64,000 nucleotides of DNA from CAWAYH01 sp963786195. GTDB lineage: Bacteria > Acidobacteriota > Vicinamibacteria > Vicinamibacterales > 2-12-FULL-66-21. The notes under the pieces are model-generated. The model searched no databases and had not been told where the DNA came from. It saw only the letters and a program-made list of their open reading frames with translations. Each line of letters starts with the position of its first letter. Position 1 is the stretch's first letter. The stretch is from assembly GCA_963786195.1 (NCBI GenBank), contig CAWAYH010000003.1:124001-188000 (forward strand), written 5' to 3'. Positions 31,473-40,997 of this stretch are shown here, piece by piece. The position numbers and the translations under genes are program-made.

Positions 31473-32183
31473 TCAAGGGGTCAAATACATCCACACCGGT
31501 ATCACCGCCAGGCCTCCGCCGATGATGGCGGCCAGCACGATGCCGACGAGCACCAGACGCTTCGTATACCGCGGATGGTCGAGGCCAAGCGATTGAAACG
31601 CGCTCGAAATCCCGTGGCGCAGGTGCAGGCCCACGAGCAGCGTCGCGAGCACGTACAACGCCACCCACAGCGGGTGCGCGAATACTTCCAGCTCGGTGCG
31701 GTACAGGTCGCGCACCTCCGTGCTGCCCGGCGCCAGATAGAACGTTCCGAACTTGAACTGCTTCACGTGCACGACCACGAACACCAGGATCAGCAGCCCC
31801 GACGCAATCATCGAGGAGGAGGCGAGGCTCTTCCGGCTGGCGTGGCCGGCCCAGGCCTTCTTCTGGTATCCGACCGGCCGCGCCGCCCTGTTGCCCACCC
31901 ACATCGTGGCCGCCTTGTAGATGTGCAACAGGAAAATCAGGAGCAGCCCGATTTCGACCGGCACTATCAGCGGGTTGGAGATGAGCATGTGCGAGTACTC
32001 GTTGAACGCCTCCGGTCCGAGAAAGACGATGGCGTTGCCTGCCAGGTGCAGGACCATGTAGGCGAAGAGGGCAAGCCCCGTCAGGCCGATCAGCAGCTTC
32101 GTCCCGACCGAGGACGAGATCACGTCACGCAGGCGCGGTAGCATCGTGGAGTCGATCGAGAGGATCCGATCGATTGTATCCAC
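31473..32183 (-). CDS. sdhC: Succinate dehydrogenase cytochrome b subunit (five-helix type)
   Basis: Membrane anchor of complex II carrying haem b and the quinone site. The 236-aa protein has about five hydrophobic helices (TKLLIGLTGLALFAYMVLHLA, IVPVEIGLLLIFLLHIYKA, MIASGLLILVFVVVHVKQF, PLWVALYVLATLLVGLHLRHG, LVLVGIVLAAIIGGGLAVI), each with a His near a membrane face, as in the single-subunit di-haem anchor of B. subtilis. The start is GTG 32183. A single anchor with type-B SdhA points to menaquinone. Confidence 0.93.
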   Translation of the reverse strand: MDTIDRILSIDSTMLPRLRDVISSSVGTKLLIGLTGLALFAYMVLHLAGNAIVFLGPEAFNEYSHMLISNPLIVPVEIGLLLIFLLHIYKAATMWVGNRAARPVGYQKKAWAGHASRKSLASSSMIASGLLILVFVVVHVKQFKFGTFYLAPGSTEVRDLYRTELEVFAHPLWVALYVLATLLVGLHLRHGISSAFQSLGLDHPRYTKRLVLVGIVLAAIIGGGLAVIPVWMYLTP

Positions 32184-32208
32184 GGCGTTTTGATTGAAGC
32201 AAATCCCA

Positions 32209-32279
32209 CCACAGACAACACGGATAACACGGATAGAACAGCATCAGGATTAGATCCGTGTGGTCCGTGTTGTCCGTGG
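32209..32279. repeat. Imperfect inverted repeat of the CGGACAACACGGAT family
   Basis: The left arm (32209-32234) and right arm (32254-32279) are reverse complements at 23 of 26 positions, around a 19-base centre, so the RNA would fold on either strand. It fills the divergent gap between sdhC and sucC. Units read as ACAACACGGATAACACGGAT, seen in fragments at 8888, 39750 and 61875. Origin unknown; no protein gene is linked. Confidence 0.7.
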
Positions 32280-32353
32280 CTGTTGTCTGCGGATATGATT
32301 GGCAGATTGCGCGCACGCGGAGTGCGCGCCTGTCACGTCGTCTTGCCTCAGTT

Positions 32354-33532
32354 ATGAAGATCCACGAGTATCAGGCGAAAGCAATCCTGGCGAAGTACGG
32401 CGTCCCGGTCCCGACAGGGCGAGGTCGTGTTCAGCGCAGCCGATGCCCGCGCCGCTGCCGCAGAGGCTCGGCGGCGGAACGGTCGTCGTCAAGGCGCAGA
32501 TCCACGCGGGCGGGCGCGGCAAGGGCGGCGGCGTCAAGGTCGTGAAGAGCGCCGGACGAGGCCGAGCGCGCCGCGAAGGACATGATCGGCATGCAGCTCG
32601 TGACCTACCAGACGGGGCCCGAAGGCCAGATGGTCCAGCGCGTGCTGGTCGAGCAGGGACTGCGAGATCAAGCGCGAGCTGTATCTCGGGATCGTGATCG
32701 ATCGCGCGACCGAGAAGCCGGTGCTGATGGTCAGCCCGGACGGCGGCGTCGAGATCGAGAAGGTCGCCGCACGAGACGCCCGGAGCGGATCTTCAAGGAG
32801 TTCATCCACCCGGGCGTCGGCCTCGCGGCGTACCAGACGCGGAAGCTGGCCTTCGCGCTCGGGCTTCAGGGCGCGCAGGTCGCGCAGGCCGGCGAAGCTC
32901 ATGACGGCGGTCTACGACGCCTTCAGGGCGACCGACGCCTCGCTCATCGAGATCAACCCGCTCATCGTGACCGAGGACGGCAACCTGCTCGCGCTCGACG
33001 CGAAGATGAACTTCGACGACAACGCGCTCTACCGGCATCCCGACATCAAGGAGCTGCGCGATCTCGCCGAAGAGGAGCCGCTCGAGGTCGAAGCGTCGAA
33101 GTACTCAGCCTGAACTACATCAAGCTGGACGGCACGATCGGCTGCATGGTCAACGGCGCCGGGCCTCGCGATGGCGACGATGGACATCATCAAGCTGGCG
33201 GGCGGCGAGCCGGCGAACTTCCTCGACGTCGGCGGCGGCGCCAACGCCGAGCAGATCCGGAACGCCTTCAAGATCCTGATGTCCGACAAGAGCGTCAAGG
33301 CCGTCCTGATCAACATCTTCGGCGGCATCCTGCGCTGCGACGTGCTCGCCGAAGGCGTCATCGCCGCGGTCAAGGAGCTCGGCGTCCCGGTCCCGATCGT
33401 CATCCGGATGGAAGGCACCAACGTCGAGAAGGGCAAGCAGATGCTGAAGGACAGCGGCCTGAACTTCACGACCGCCGACACGATGGGCGAGGCGGCGGAG
33501 AAGGTCGTGCGCGCCTCGGCAAGGCACGGTAA
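32354..33532 (+). CDS. sucC: Succinyl-CoA synthetase beta subunit (multiple frameshifts)
   Basis: ATP-grasp subunit that makes ATP or GTP from succinyl-CoA. MKIHEYQAKAILAKYGVPVP starts it. VVVKAQIHAGGRGKGGGVK, LIEINPLIVTEDG, NGAGLAMATMDIIKL, PANFLDVGGGA and INIFGGILRCDVLAEG identify it. I count at least eight breaks; most are four-base wobble runs, for example ACAG (Thr) near 32416, GCCG (Ala) near 32551, CTGC (Leu) near 32660 and GCAC (Ala) at 32769-32772. The exact C-terminus (LGKAR used) is uncertain. About 390 aa. Confidence 0.93.
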
Positions 33533-33563
33533 CCGCAGGCCCGGCCAAGCCGGACACCATCAC

Positions 33564-34460
<897 letters not shown>

Positions 34461-34524
34461 TCCTCGTCGATCCGCAGGTCTCTTCTCCCGCACAGTTCAG
34501 CTGCTTCTGCCGCGGAAGGACTTC

Positions 34525-36430
34525 ATGTCTCCGAGTGATCTCGCGGTCCAGGAGGCCGCCGTTCACGTCCGCCACCCGGCGCGTCGTCAACGACTTCAGC
34601 ATCCAGGTCGCCACCGTCAACGGGTCCGGCAGCCAGACCGCCAACCTCGTGCTGCTGCGCTCGATTTTTCAGATGCGGCGTGCCCGGTGTCGGGCAAGAA
34701 CATGTTCCCGTCGAACATCGCCGGCCTGCCGACGTGGTACACCATCCGCGCCAACAAGGACGGCTACATCGGCCGGAAGAAGGAGATCGATTTTCTCGTC
34801 GCGATGAACCCGGAGACGGCGAAGGAGGACGTGCTGTCGCTCGAGGCCGGGCGCGGCGGTGCTCTACGACGAGCCGCTGAAGCTGAACGCGCTGCGCAAC
34901 GATCTCGTGTTCTACCCGGTGCCGTTCGACAAGATCGTCGCCGAGGTCTGCAAGGACGCGAAGCTGCGCCGTCTCGTCAAGAACATGATCTACGACGGCG
35001 TGCTGTCGAAGCTGCTGAACATCGAGCATGGCGCAGATGGAGCATGCGCTCAAGAAGCAGATCGGCAAGAAGGTGAAGGCCGTCGAGCTGAACATGGGCG
35101 CGCTGAAGGCCGGGTTCGCGTACGCCGAGCAGAACCTGTCCGAAGCGGGATCCGTTCTGGATCGAGCCGATGGACAAGACCGCGGGATGATCCTGATCGA
35201 AGGCAATGCCGCCGCCGCGCTCGGCTGCATGATGGCCGGCGTGACCGTCGTCGCCTGGTATCCGATCACGCCGTCGTCGTCGCTGCCCGAATCGCTGATC
35301 GGCTACATGAAGAAGTACCGGATGGACAAGGCGACAGGGAAGGCGACGTTCGCGATCGTCCAGGCCGAGGACGAGATTGCGTCGATCGGCATGGTGATCG
35401 GCGCAGGATGGGCTGGCGCTCGCGCGATGACGTCGACCGCCGGTCCCGGCATCTCGCTGATGAGCGAGTTCGCCGGCCTCGCGTATTACGCCGAGGTGCC
35501 CGGCGTCGTCTTCGACATCCAGCGCGTCGGACCCTCGACAGGTCTGCCGACCCGCACGGCGCAGGGAGACATCCGTCACGACGGCGCTGCTGTCGCACGG
35601 CGACACGAAGCACATCATGCTGATCCCGGCGTCGGTCGAAGAGTGCTACACGATGGCGATGGATGCGTTCGACCTCGCCGAGCGGTTCCAGACGCTCGTC
35701 TTCGTGATGAGCGATCTCGACCTCGGCATGAACACGTGGATGTCGAATACGTTCCAGTATCCCGAGAGACCGATCGACCGCGGCAAAGGTGCTCGACGCA
35801 GAGACGCTGAAGCGCGCTCGGGGGCTGGGGCCGCTACAAGGACGTCGACGGCGACGGCATTCCGTACCGCACGATGCCGGGCGACGGATGCCGTCGTATT
35901 TCACGCGCGGGTCCGGCCACAACGAGCGCGGCCAATACAGCGAGCGCCCGGACGACTACGTCAACAACATGGATCGGCTCGCGCGGAAGTTCGAGACGGC
36001 CCGGCGCTACGTCCCCAAGCCGGTCGTCGAGGATTCGCCCGGCGCCGAGATCGGGATCATCGGCTACGGCACCAGCCACTGGGCGATCGACGAGAGCCGG
36101 GACCAGCTGGAAAGGGAAACCGGGCATCAAGACCGCGTACCTGCGGCTGCGCGCGTATCCGTTCACCGAGCAGTCTGACCGAGTTCATCGACCGCTACCC
36201 GCGCATCTACGTCGTCGAGCAGAACCGCGACGCGCAGATGGCCGCGCTGATGCGGCTGGAGTTCGAACCCGACGCAGATCGCGAAGCTGCGCAGCGTCCT
36301 GCACTACAACGGCCTGCCGATCGACGCGCGATCGGTGACCGACGAAATCCTGATCCAGGAAGGCAGGAAGGCGAGGGAATCGTCGGAGAAGGCGGCGGCA
36401 TCGGGTGTCGAGGCCGGCCGCGGGGAATAG
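34525..36430 (+). CDS. korA: 2-oxoglutarate:ferredoxin oxidoreductase, fused gamma-alpha subunit (many frameshifts)
   Basis: KorA with KorB decarboxylates 2-oxoglutarate to succinyl-CoA, passing electrons to ferredoxin. ATG 34525 follows GGAAGGA. An N-terminal gamma domain (VSGKNMFPSNIAGLPTWY, GRKKEIDFLVAMNPETA, VLYDEPLKLN) is followed by the alpha domain (ILIEGNAAAALGCMMAGVTV, WYPITPSSSLPESL, STAGPGISLMSEFAGLAYY, LGMNTWMSN) and C-terminus (VVEQNRDAQM). Over a dozen breaks occur. Most read as synonymous four-base runs, such as TTTC (Phe), GAAG (Glu), CGCG (Arg, 35779-35782) and CCCG (Pro). One in GGAAAGGGAAAC looks like a homopolymer error instead. Ends TAG 36430. Confidence 0.92.
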
Positions 36431-36450
36431 GGCACCAGCAGGCAGGAGAT

Positions 36451-37494
36451 ATGGCAACCACCACACCCGATCCTCCAAAGAAGACCAACCGCATCGGCCT
36501 CGAGATGCAGCCGTACCGCGGCGGCAAGACGACGCTCTGCGCGGGATGCGGCCACAACGCGATCTCGGAGCGCATCATCGACGCGTTCTTCGAGATGGGC
36601 ATCGACCCGAGCCAGGTCGTCAAGCTCTCGGGCATCGGCTGCTCGAGCAAGAGCCCCGCGTACTTTCTGGGCGCGGCGCACGGGTTCAACGCGGTCCACG
36701 GGCGGATGCCGTCGGTCGGCACCGGGGCGATGCTGGCGAACCGCAAGCTGATCGCGATCGGCGTCAGCGGTGACGGCGACACCGGCGCGATCGGCATCGG
36801 CCAGTTCGTGCACCTGATGCGCCGCAACCTGCCGATCATCTACATCATCGAAGACAACGGCTGCTACGGGCTGACGAAGGGGCAGTTCTCGCCGACGGCC
36901 GATCTCGGCTCGAAGGCCAAGACCGGCGTCGCCAACGACCTGCCGCCGATCGACACCTGCGCGCTGGCGATCGAGCTGGGCGCGTCGTTCGTGGCGCGCT
37001 CGTTCTCGGGCGACAAGAAGCAGCTGCTGTCGATCCTGAAGGCGTCGCTCAGCCACCGCGGCACGTGCATGATCGACGTGATCTCGCCGTGCGTCACGTT
37101 CAACGACCACGAGGGCTCGACCAAGAGCTACGCCTACGCGAAGGATCACGACGAGGCGCTCGGCGAGGTCAGCTTCGTCCCGTTCTTCGAGGACATCTCC
37201 GTCGAGTACGACCCCGGCACGACCAAGGAGGTCAAGCTGCACGACGGCTCGAGGCTGTACCTGAAGAAGGTGGCCGAAGACTACGATCCGACCGACAAGC
37301 TGACGGCGATGCGGCTCCTGCACGAGACCGCCCGCCGCGGGGAGTTCGCGACCGGCGTCCTGTACGTCGAGCCCGACAAGGACGACTTCGTCTCGCTGCT
37401 CAATCTCGTCGACGAGCCGCTGGCCACGCTGCCGCTCGAGCGGGTGCGGCCCGGCAAGGACGTGCTCGACGAAGTCATGGAATCACTACGGTGA
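36451..37494 (+). CDS. korB: 2-oxoglutarate:ferredoxin oxidoreductase beta subunit
   Basis: Thiamine-diphosphate-binding subunit of the KorAB enzyme. 347 aa, fully open, with AGGAGAT before the ATG. LCAGCGHNAI carries Cys ligands and the TPP region, KLSGIGCSSKSPAYFLG and VSGDGDTGAIGIGQFVHLMR bind Mg-TPP, and DNGCYGLTKGQFSPT is the family signature. It is striking that this 1-kb gene is intact between two heavily frameshifted ones. The stop overlaps the next gene's GTG as GTGA. Confidence 0.95.
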   Translation: MATTTPDPPKKTNRIGLEMQPYRGGKTTLCAGCGHNAISERIIDAFFEMGIDPSQVVKLSGIGCSSKSPAYFLGAAHGFNAVHGRMPSVGTGAMLANRKLIAIGVSGDGDTGAIGIGQFVHLMRRNLPIIYIIEDNGCYGLTKGQFSPTADLGSKAKTGVANDLPPIDTCALAIELGASFVARSFSGDKKQLLSILKASLSHRGTCMIDVISPCVTFNDHEGSTKSYAYAKDHDEALGEVSFVPFFEDISVEYDPGTTKEVKLHDGSRLYLKKVAEDYDPTDKLTAMRLLHETARRGEFATGVLYVEPDKDDFVSLLNLVDEPLATLPLERVRPGKDVLDEVMESLR

Positions 37495-39546
37495 CCCTGA
37501 AATCTCGAATCGCCTGCGGTCTGCGTTGTCGCATCGGTCGCCGTTTCAGCTCATCCCCAGGCGCAGGCGAAACGCCCGCTGAACGTCGACGACATCTACA
37601 ACGTCCGCGACGTCCGCGACCCGCAGCGCTCGCCGGACGGCAAGTGGGTGGCGTACACGGTGACGAGGGCGATCAAGGACACCGACAAGAACGACACCGA
37701 CGTCTGGATGGTGAGCTGGGACGGCACGCGAGCAGATCCAGCTCACCTCGACGCCCGACAGCGAGTCGCGTCCGCGCTGGAGTCCGGACGGCAAATACCT
37801 CTCGTTCTCGTCCTCGCGGCAGGGCGCCAAGGACGCGCAGGTCTGGCTGCTGAACCGCGCCGGCGGCGAAGCCGTCAAGCTGACCGACGTCAAGGGCGGC
37901 GTGTCCGACTACGCCTGGTCGCCCGACAGCCAGCGCCTCGTGCTCGTCGTCAACGATCCGGATCCGCGGGATCCGCCGGCAGAGGAGGCGGACAAGACGC
38001 CGGGGCGAGACCCCGAAGCCGATCGTCATCGACCGTTACTCACTTCAAGTCCGACGTCGACGGGTATCTGCGCGGCGAGCGCGCAGCATCTCTACCTGTT
38101 CGACGTCGCAGTCGAAGAAGGCCGAGGTCCTGACGCCGGGCTCGCTCGACGAGCAGGCGCCCGCCTGGTCGCCCGACGGCAAGCAGATCGCGTTCATCCG
38201 CCGCCACGGCGAAGGCGACGTCGACAAGATGCCCAATCGCGACGTCTTCGTCGATCGACGCGAAGGCTGGCGCGCAGGCCCGCCGCTTGACGACGACGAC
38301 CGCGGAAGAGGGCGGCCGGGTCGGCTGGAGCCCTGACGGCAAGCTCGATCGCGTATCTGCTCGGCGACGAGCTGAAGTACTCGGCCTACGACCAGGATCG
38401 AGCTGGCCGTCATTCCGTCCGACGGCGGCGCCCCGCGTACGCTGACCGACTCGCTCGATCGGCCGCGTCAACGGCGCGGTCTGGTCGGCCGACGGCCGCA
38501 GCCTCACGTTCGTCGTCGTCGACGACCGCTCGCAGTACGTCGCGCGCGTGCCGGCCGCGGGCGGGAAGATCGAAAAGCTGATCGACGGCCGCGGCGTCGT
38601 CCAGTCGATCTCGGCCGGCCCCGACGGCGCGTTCGCCGTGCTGGCGTCGACAGCGACGACGGCGCCGGAGGTCCACGCGCTCGAGAACGGCACGCCTGCG
38701 CAAGCTGACGCAGCCACAACGACACGTGGATGCAGGGCCTGCTCCTGGGGACGACCGAGGATTTCACCTCCGTCAGCAGCGACGGCACCGAGGTCCACGG
38801 CCTGATCGTCAAGCCGCCGACCTATGCGTCGGGCCGGAAGTATCCGACGCTGCTGCGCATCCACGGCGGACCGAACGGCCAGGACGAGCACTCGTTCAAC
38901 TTCGAGCGGGAGCTGTTCGCGGCCAACGGCTACGTCGTCGTTGCCGTGAACTATCGCGGCAGCAACGGACGCGGCAATGCGTTTCAGAAGGCGATTTTCG
39001 CCGACTGGGGCAACAAGGAAGTCGTCGACCTGCTCGGCGCGATGGACCACGTGCAGAAGATCGGCCTTGCCGATCCGGACCGCCTGGGCATCGGCGGCTG
39101 GAGCTACGGCGGGATCCTCACCAACTACACGATCGCGACCGACGGCCGCTTCAAGGCGGCGATCAGCGGCGCCGGCAGCTCGAACCAGATCTCGATGTAC
39201 GGCACCGACCAGTACATCACGCAGTACGAGAACGAGCTCGGGCCCGCCGTGGAAGAACCAGGACCTCTGGATCAAGATGTCGTATCCGTTCTTCCACGCC
39301 GATCGGATCAAGACGCCGACGCTGTTCCTGTGCGGTGAGAAGGACTTCAACGTCCCGCTGCTGGGCAGCGAGCAGATGTATCAGGCGCTGCGCAGCCTCG
39401 GCGTGGACACGCAGCTCGTGATCTACCCGACCCAGTTCCACGGCATCACGACGCCGAGCTACCGGAAGGATCGGCTGGAGCGGTACCTCGCCTGGTACGA
39501 CAAGTATCTGAAGGCAACGTCCACTTCCACCGCCTCGGGCCGATAG
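37492..39546 (+). CDS. S9 family serine peptidase (acylaminoacyl/prolyl oligopeptidase type, many frameshifts)
   Basis: A secreted or periplasmic peptidase with an N-terminal hydrophobic leader (broken), a beta-propeller (37560-38700) with repeated WSPDGK and YAWSPDS motifs, and an alpha/beta hydrolase domain. Catalytic residues are Ser in GIGGWSYGGILTN, Asp in LCGEKDFNVPLL and His in PTQFHGITTP. RIHGGPNGQ gives the oxyanion hole. About a dozen +1 breaks, nearly all four-base wobble runs (ACGC, GGGC, TACT, CGCG, GCAG, GTCG, CTCG, GATC). Length about 680 aa. The start is GTG 37492, overlapping korB. Confidence 0.9.
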
Positions 39547-39548
39547 CT

Positions 39549-39743
39549 TCAGCCGCCCTCGGTTTCGTCGAGGTTGGCGCCGATGACGTCCTCGCAGATG
39601 GCCGTCGGGTCGTTCGGCAGCCCTTCCTCGTCCAGCGCCGGGGCGTTCGGATTCCCGAGCTGGGGCTCGTCCTCGGGCGATCGCCTTCGACGGCCCCGAG
39701 GTGGTCTTCCGCGTCAGGATGTGCGATGCGGTTCTGTCTCATG
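39549..39743 (-). CDS. Small acidic hypothetical protein (one frameshift)
   Basis: ATG 39743 opens MRQNRIAHPDAEDHLGAVE. Near 39677 one extra base shifts the frame; the other frame continues EDEPQLGNPNAPALDEEGLP, then a conserved-looking tail with DPTAICEDVIGANLDETEGG and TGA at 39549. Corrected length is 64 aa, very acidic, no membrane segment or signal. Codon positions are G/C-rich as in real genes. I do not recognise the family. It converges on the S9 peptidase gene with a 2-bp gap, and is divergent from ndk. Confidence 0.6.
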
Positions 39744-39749
39744 TTGCTG

Positions 39750-39794
39750 TAGTCCGTGTCTGTCCGTGGTTGGTCTTCTGTCCGCGGATATAAT
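39750..39794. repeat. CGGACA-type repeat fragment upstream of ndk
   Basis: GTCCGTGTCTGTCCGTGGTTG is followed by CTGTCCGCGGATATAATTG, matching the right arm of the inverted repeat at 32254-32300. The repeat's edge carries TATAAT (39789-39794), 10 bases before the ndk ATG. No -35 lies at the right distance, so whether the repeat brings a promoter is open. Confidence 0.5.
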
Positions 39795-39803
39795 TGATCG
39801 CTT

Positions 39804-40220
39804 ATGGAACTAACATTTGCCATCATCAAGCCCGACGCCGTGTCGGCTCGATACGCGGGCCGGATCATTCAGCGCATCGAGGAGTCAGGATTCACGATTC
39901 GTGCCATGCGCATGCTGCATCTCGGGCAGCGGGAAGCGGAGGGCTTTTACGCCGTGCACCGGGAGCGTCCCTTCTTCGCGAGCCTGACGAAGTTCATGTC
40001 GTCGGGCCCGGTCATCGTCATGGCGCTCGAGGCGCCCGACGCCATCCGGAAGTGGCGGACGCTGATGGGGGCGACCGATCCGGCGAAGGCAGACACCGGC
40101 ACGCTGCGCAAGGAATTCGGACGGTCGATCGAGAACAACGCAACCCACGGGTCGGACGCGCCCGACACAGCGCGCTTCGAGCTCGGCTATTTCTTTCCAG
40201 GAGTGGACCTGCATCGATAG
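39804..40220 (+). CDS. ndk: Nucleoside diphosphate kinase
   Basis: Transfers phosphate from ATP to NDPs through a phosphohistidine. 138 aa. MELTFAIIKPDAVSARYAG is the N-terminal signature. ENNATHGSDAPDTARFEL carries the active-site His, and FGRSIENN is typical. The first gene of a tight run with DUF2905 and dcd. Confidence 0.96.
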   Translation: MELTFAIIKPDAVSARYAGRIIQRIEESGFTIRAMRMLHLGQREAEGFYAVHRERPFFASLTKFMSSGPVIVMALEAPDAIRKWRTLMGATDPAKADTGTLRKEFGRSIENNATHGSDAPDTARFELGYFFPGVDLHR

Positions 40221-40225
40221 TATCC

Positions 40226-40420
40226 ATGGGCAAGCTGCTGGTCGTCGTCGGCTTGCTCATCGCCGCCGTCGGCGTGCTGGTGATGCTCGGGCTGCCGATC
40301 GGCCGGCTTCCGGGCGACATTTACTACCGCCGCGGCAATACCACGTTCTATGTCCCGCTGACGACGTCGATCCTCGTGAGCCTCGTGCTGACGCTGCTGT
40401 TTGCGCTGTTTCGACGCTGA
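40226..40420 (+). CDS. DUF2905 family small membrane protein
   Basis: 64 aa with two helices (KLLVVVGLLIAAVGVLVMLG and TTSILVSLVLTLLFALF) flanking GRLPGDIYYRRGNTTFYVPL. The L-P-G-D-I-x-x-x-R-G-N-x-x-F-Y-V/F-P motif defines the family. Inner-membrane; function unknown. It starts 5 bp after ndk, so probably cotranscribed. Confidence 0.9.
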   Translation: MGKLLVVVGLLIAAVGVLVMLGLPIGRLPGDIYYRRGNTTFYVPLTTSILVSLVLTLLFALFRR

Positions 40421-40435
40421 CGGACTGACGCCCTT

Positions 40436-40990
40436 ATGGCCATCAAATCCGACAGGTGGATCAAACGCATGGCGCTCGAGCACGAGATGATCGAGCCGTT
40501 CGAGGACCGTCAGGTGCGGAGCGGCGTCGTGTCGTTCGGCCTCTCGTCCTACGGCTACGACATCCGCGTGGCCGACGAGTTCAAGGTCTTCACGAACATC
40601 AACACGACGCTGATCGATCCGAAGAACTTCGATCCACGGTCCTTCGTCGATCTGAAGACCGACATCTGCATCGTCCCGCCGAACTCGTTCGCGCTGGCGA
40701 GGACGGTCGAGTACTTCCGCATCCCGCGCGACGTCCTCACCGTCTGCCTCGGGAAGTCCACCTACGCGCGCTGCGGCATCATCGTCAACGTGACCCCGTT
40801 CGAGCCCGAGTGGGAAGGCACCGCGACGCTCGAGATCTCGAACACGACGCCGCTCCCCGCCAAGATCTACGCGAACGAAGGGATCGCGCAGGTGCTCTTC
40901 TTCCAGAGCGACGAGCCGTGCGAGATCTCGTACGGCGACAAGAAGGGGAAGTACCTGAAGCAGCAGGAAGTGACGCTGCCGAGGATCTGA
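40436..40990 (+). CDS. dcd: dCTP deaminase
   Basis: Deaminates dCTP to dUTP for thymidylate synthesis. 184 aa, trimeric dUTPase fold. LSSYGYDIRVADEFKVF, VCLGKSTYARCGIIVNVTP and the catalytic Glu in EPEWEGTATLEISNTTPLP are present. Length equals the housekeeping enzyme. The next gene, a RyR-cyclase fusion, begins 7 bp downstream and may be cotranscribed, which is unusual company for dcd. Confidence 0.95.
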   Translation: MAIKSDRWIKRMALEHEMIEPFEDRQVRSGVVSFGLSSYGYDIRVADEFKVFTNINTTLIDPKNFDPRSFVDLKTDICIVPPNSFALARTVEYFRIPRDVLTVCLGKSTYARCGIIVNVTPFEPEWEGTATLEISNTTPLPAKIYANEGIAQVLFFQSDEPCEISYGDKKGKYLKQQEVTLPRI

Positions 40991-40997
40991 GAAGGAA

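Noticed and set aside
40436..40990. dcd as an antiphage dCTP deaminase
   Set aside because: Length and motifs are those of the housekeeping enzyme and it sits with ndk; adjacency to the RyR-cyclase alone is not enough.
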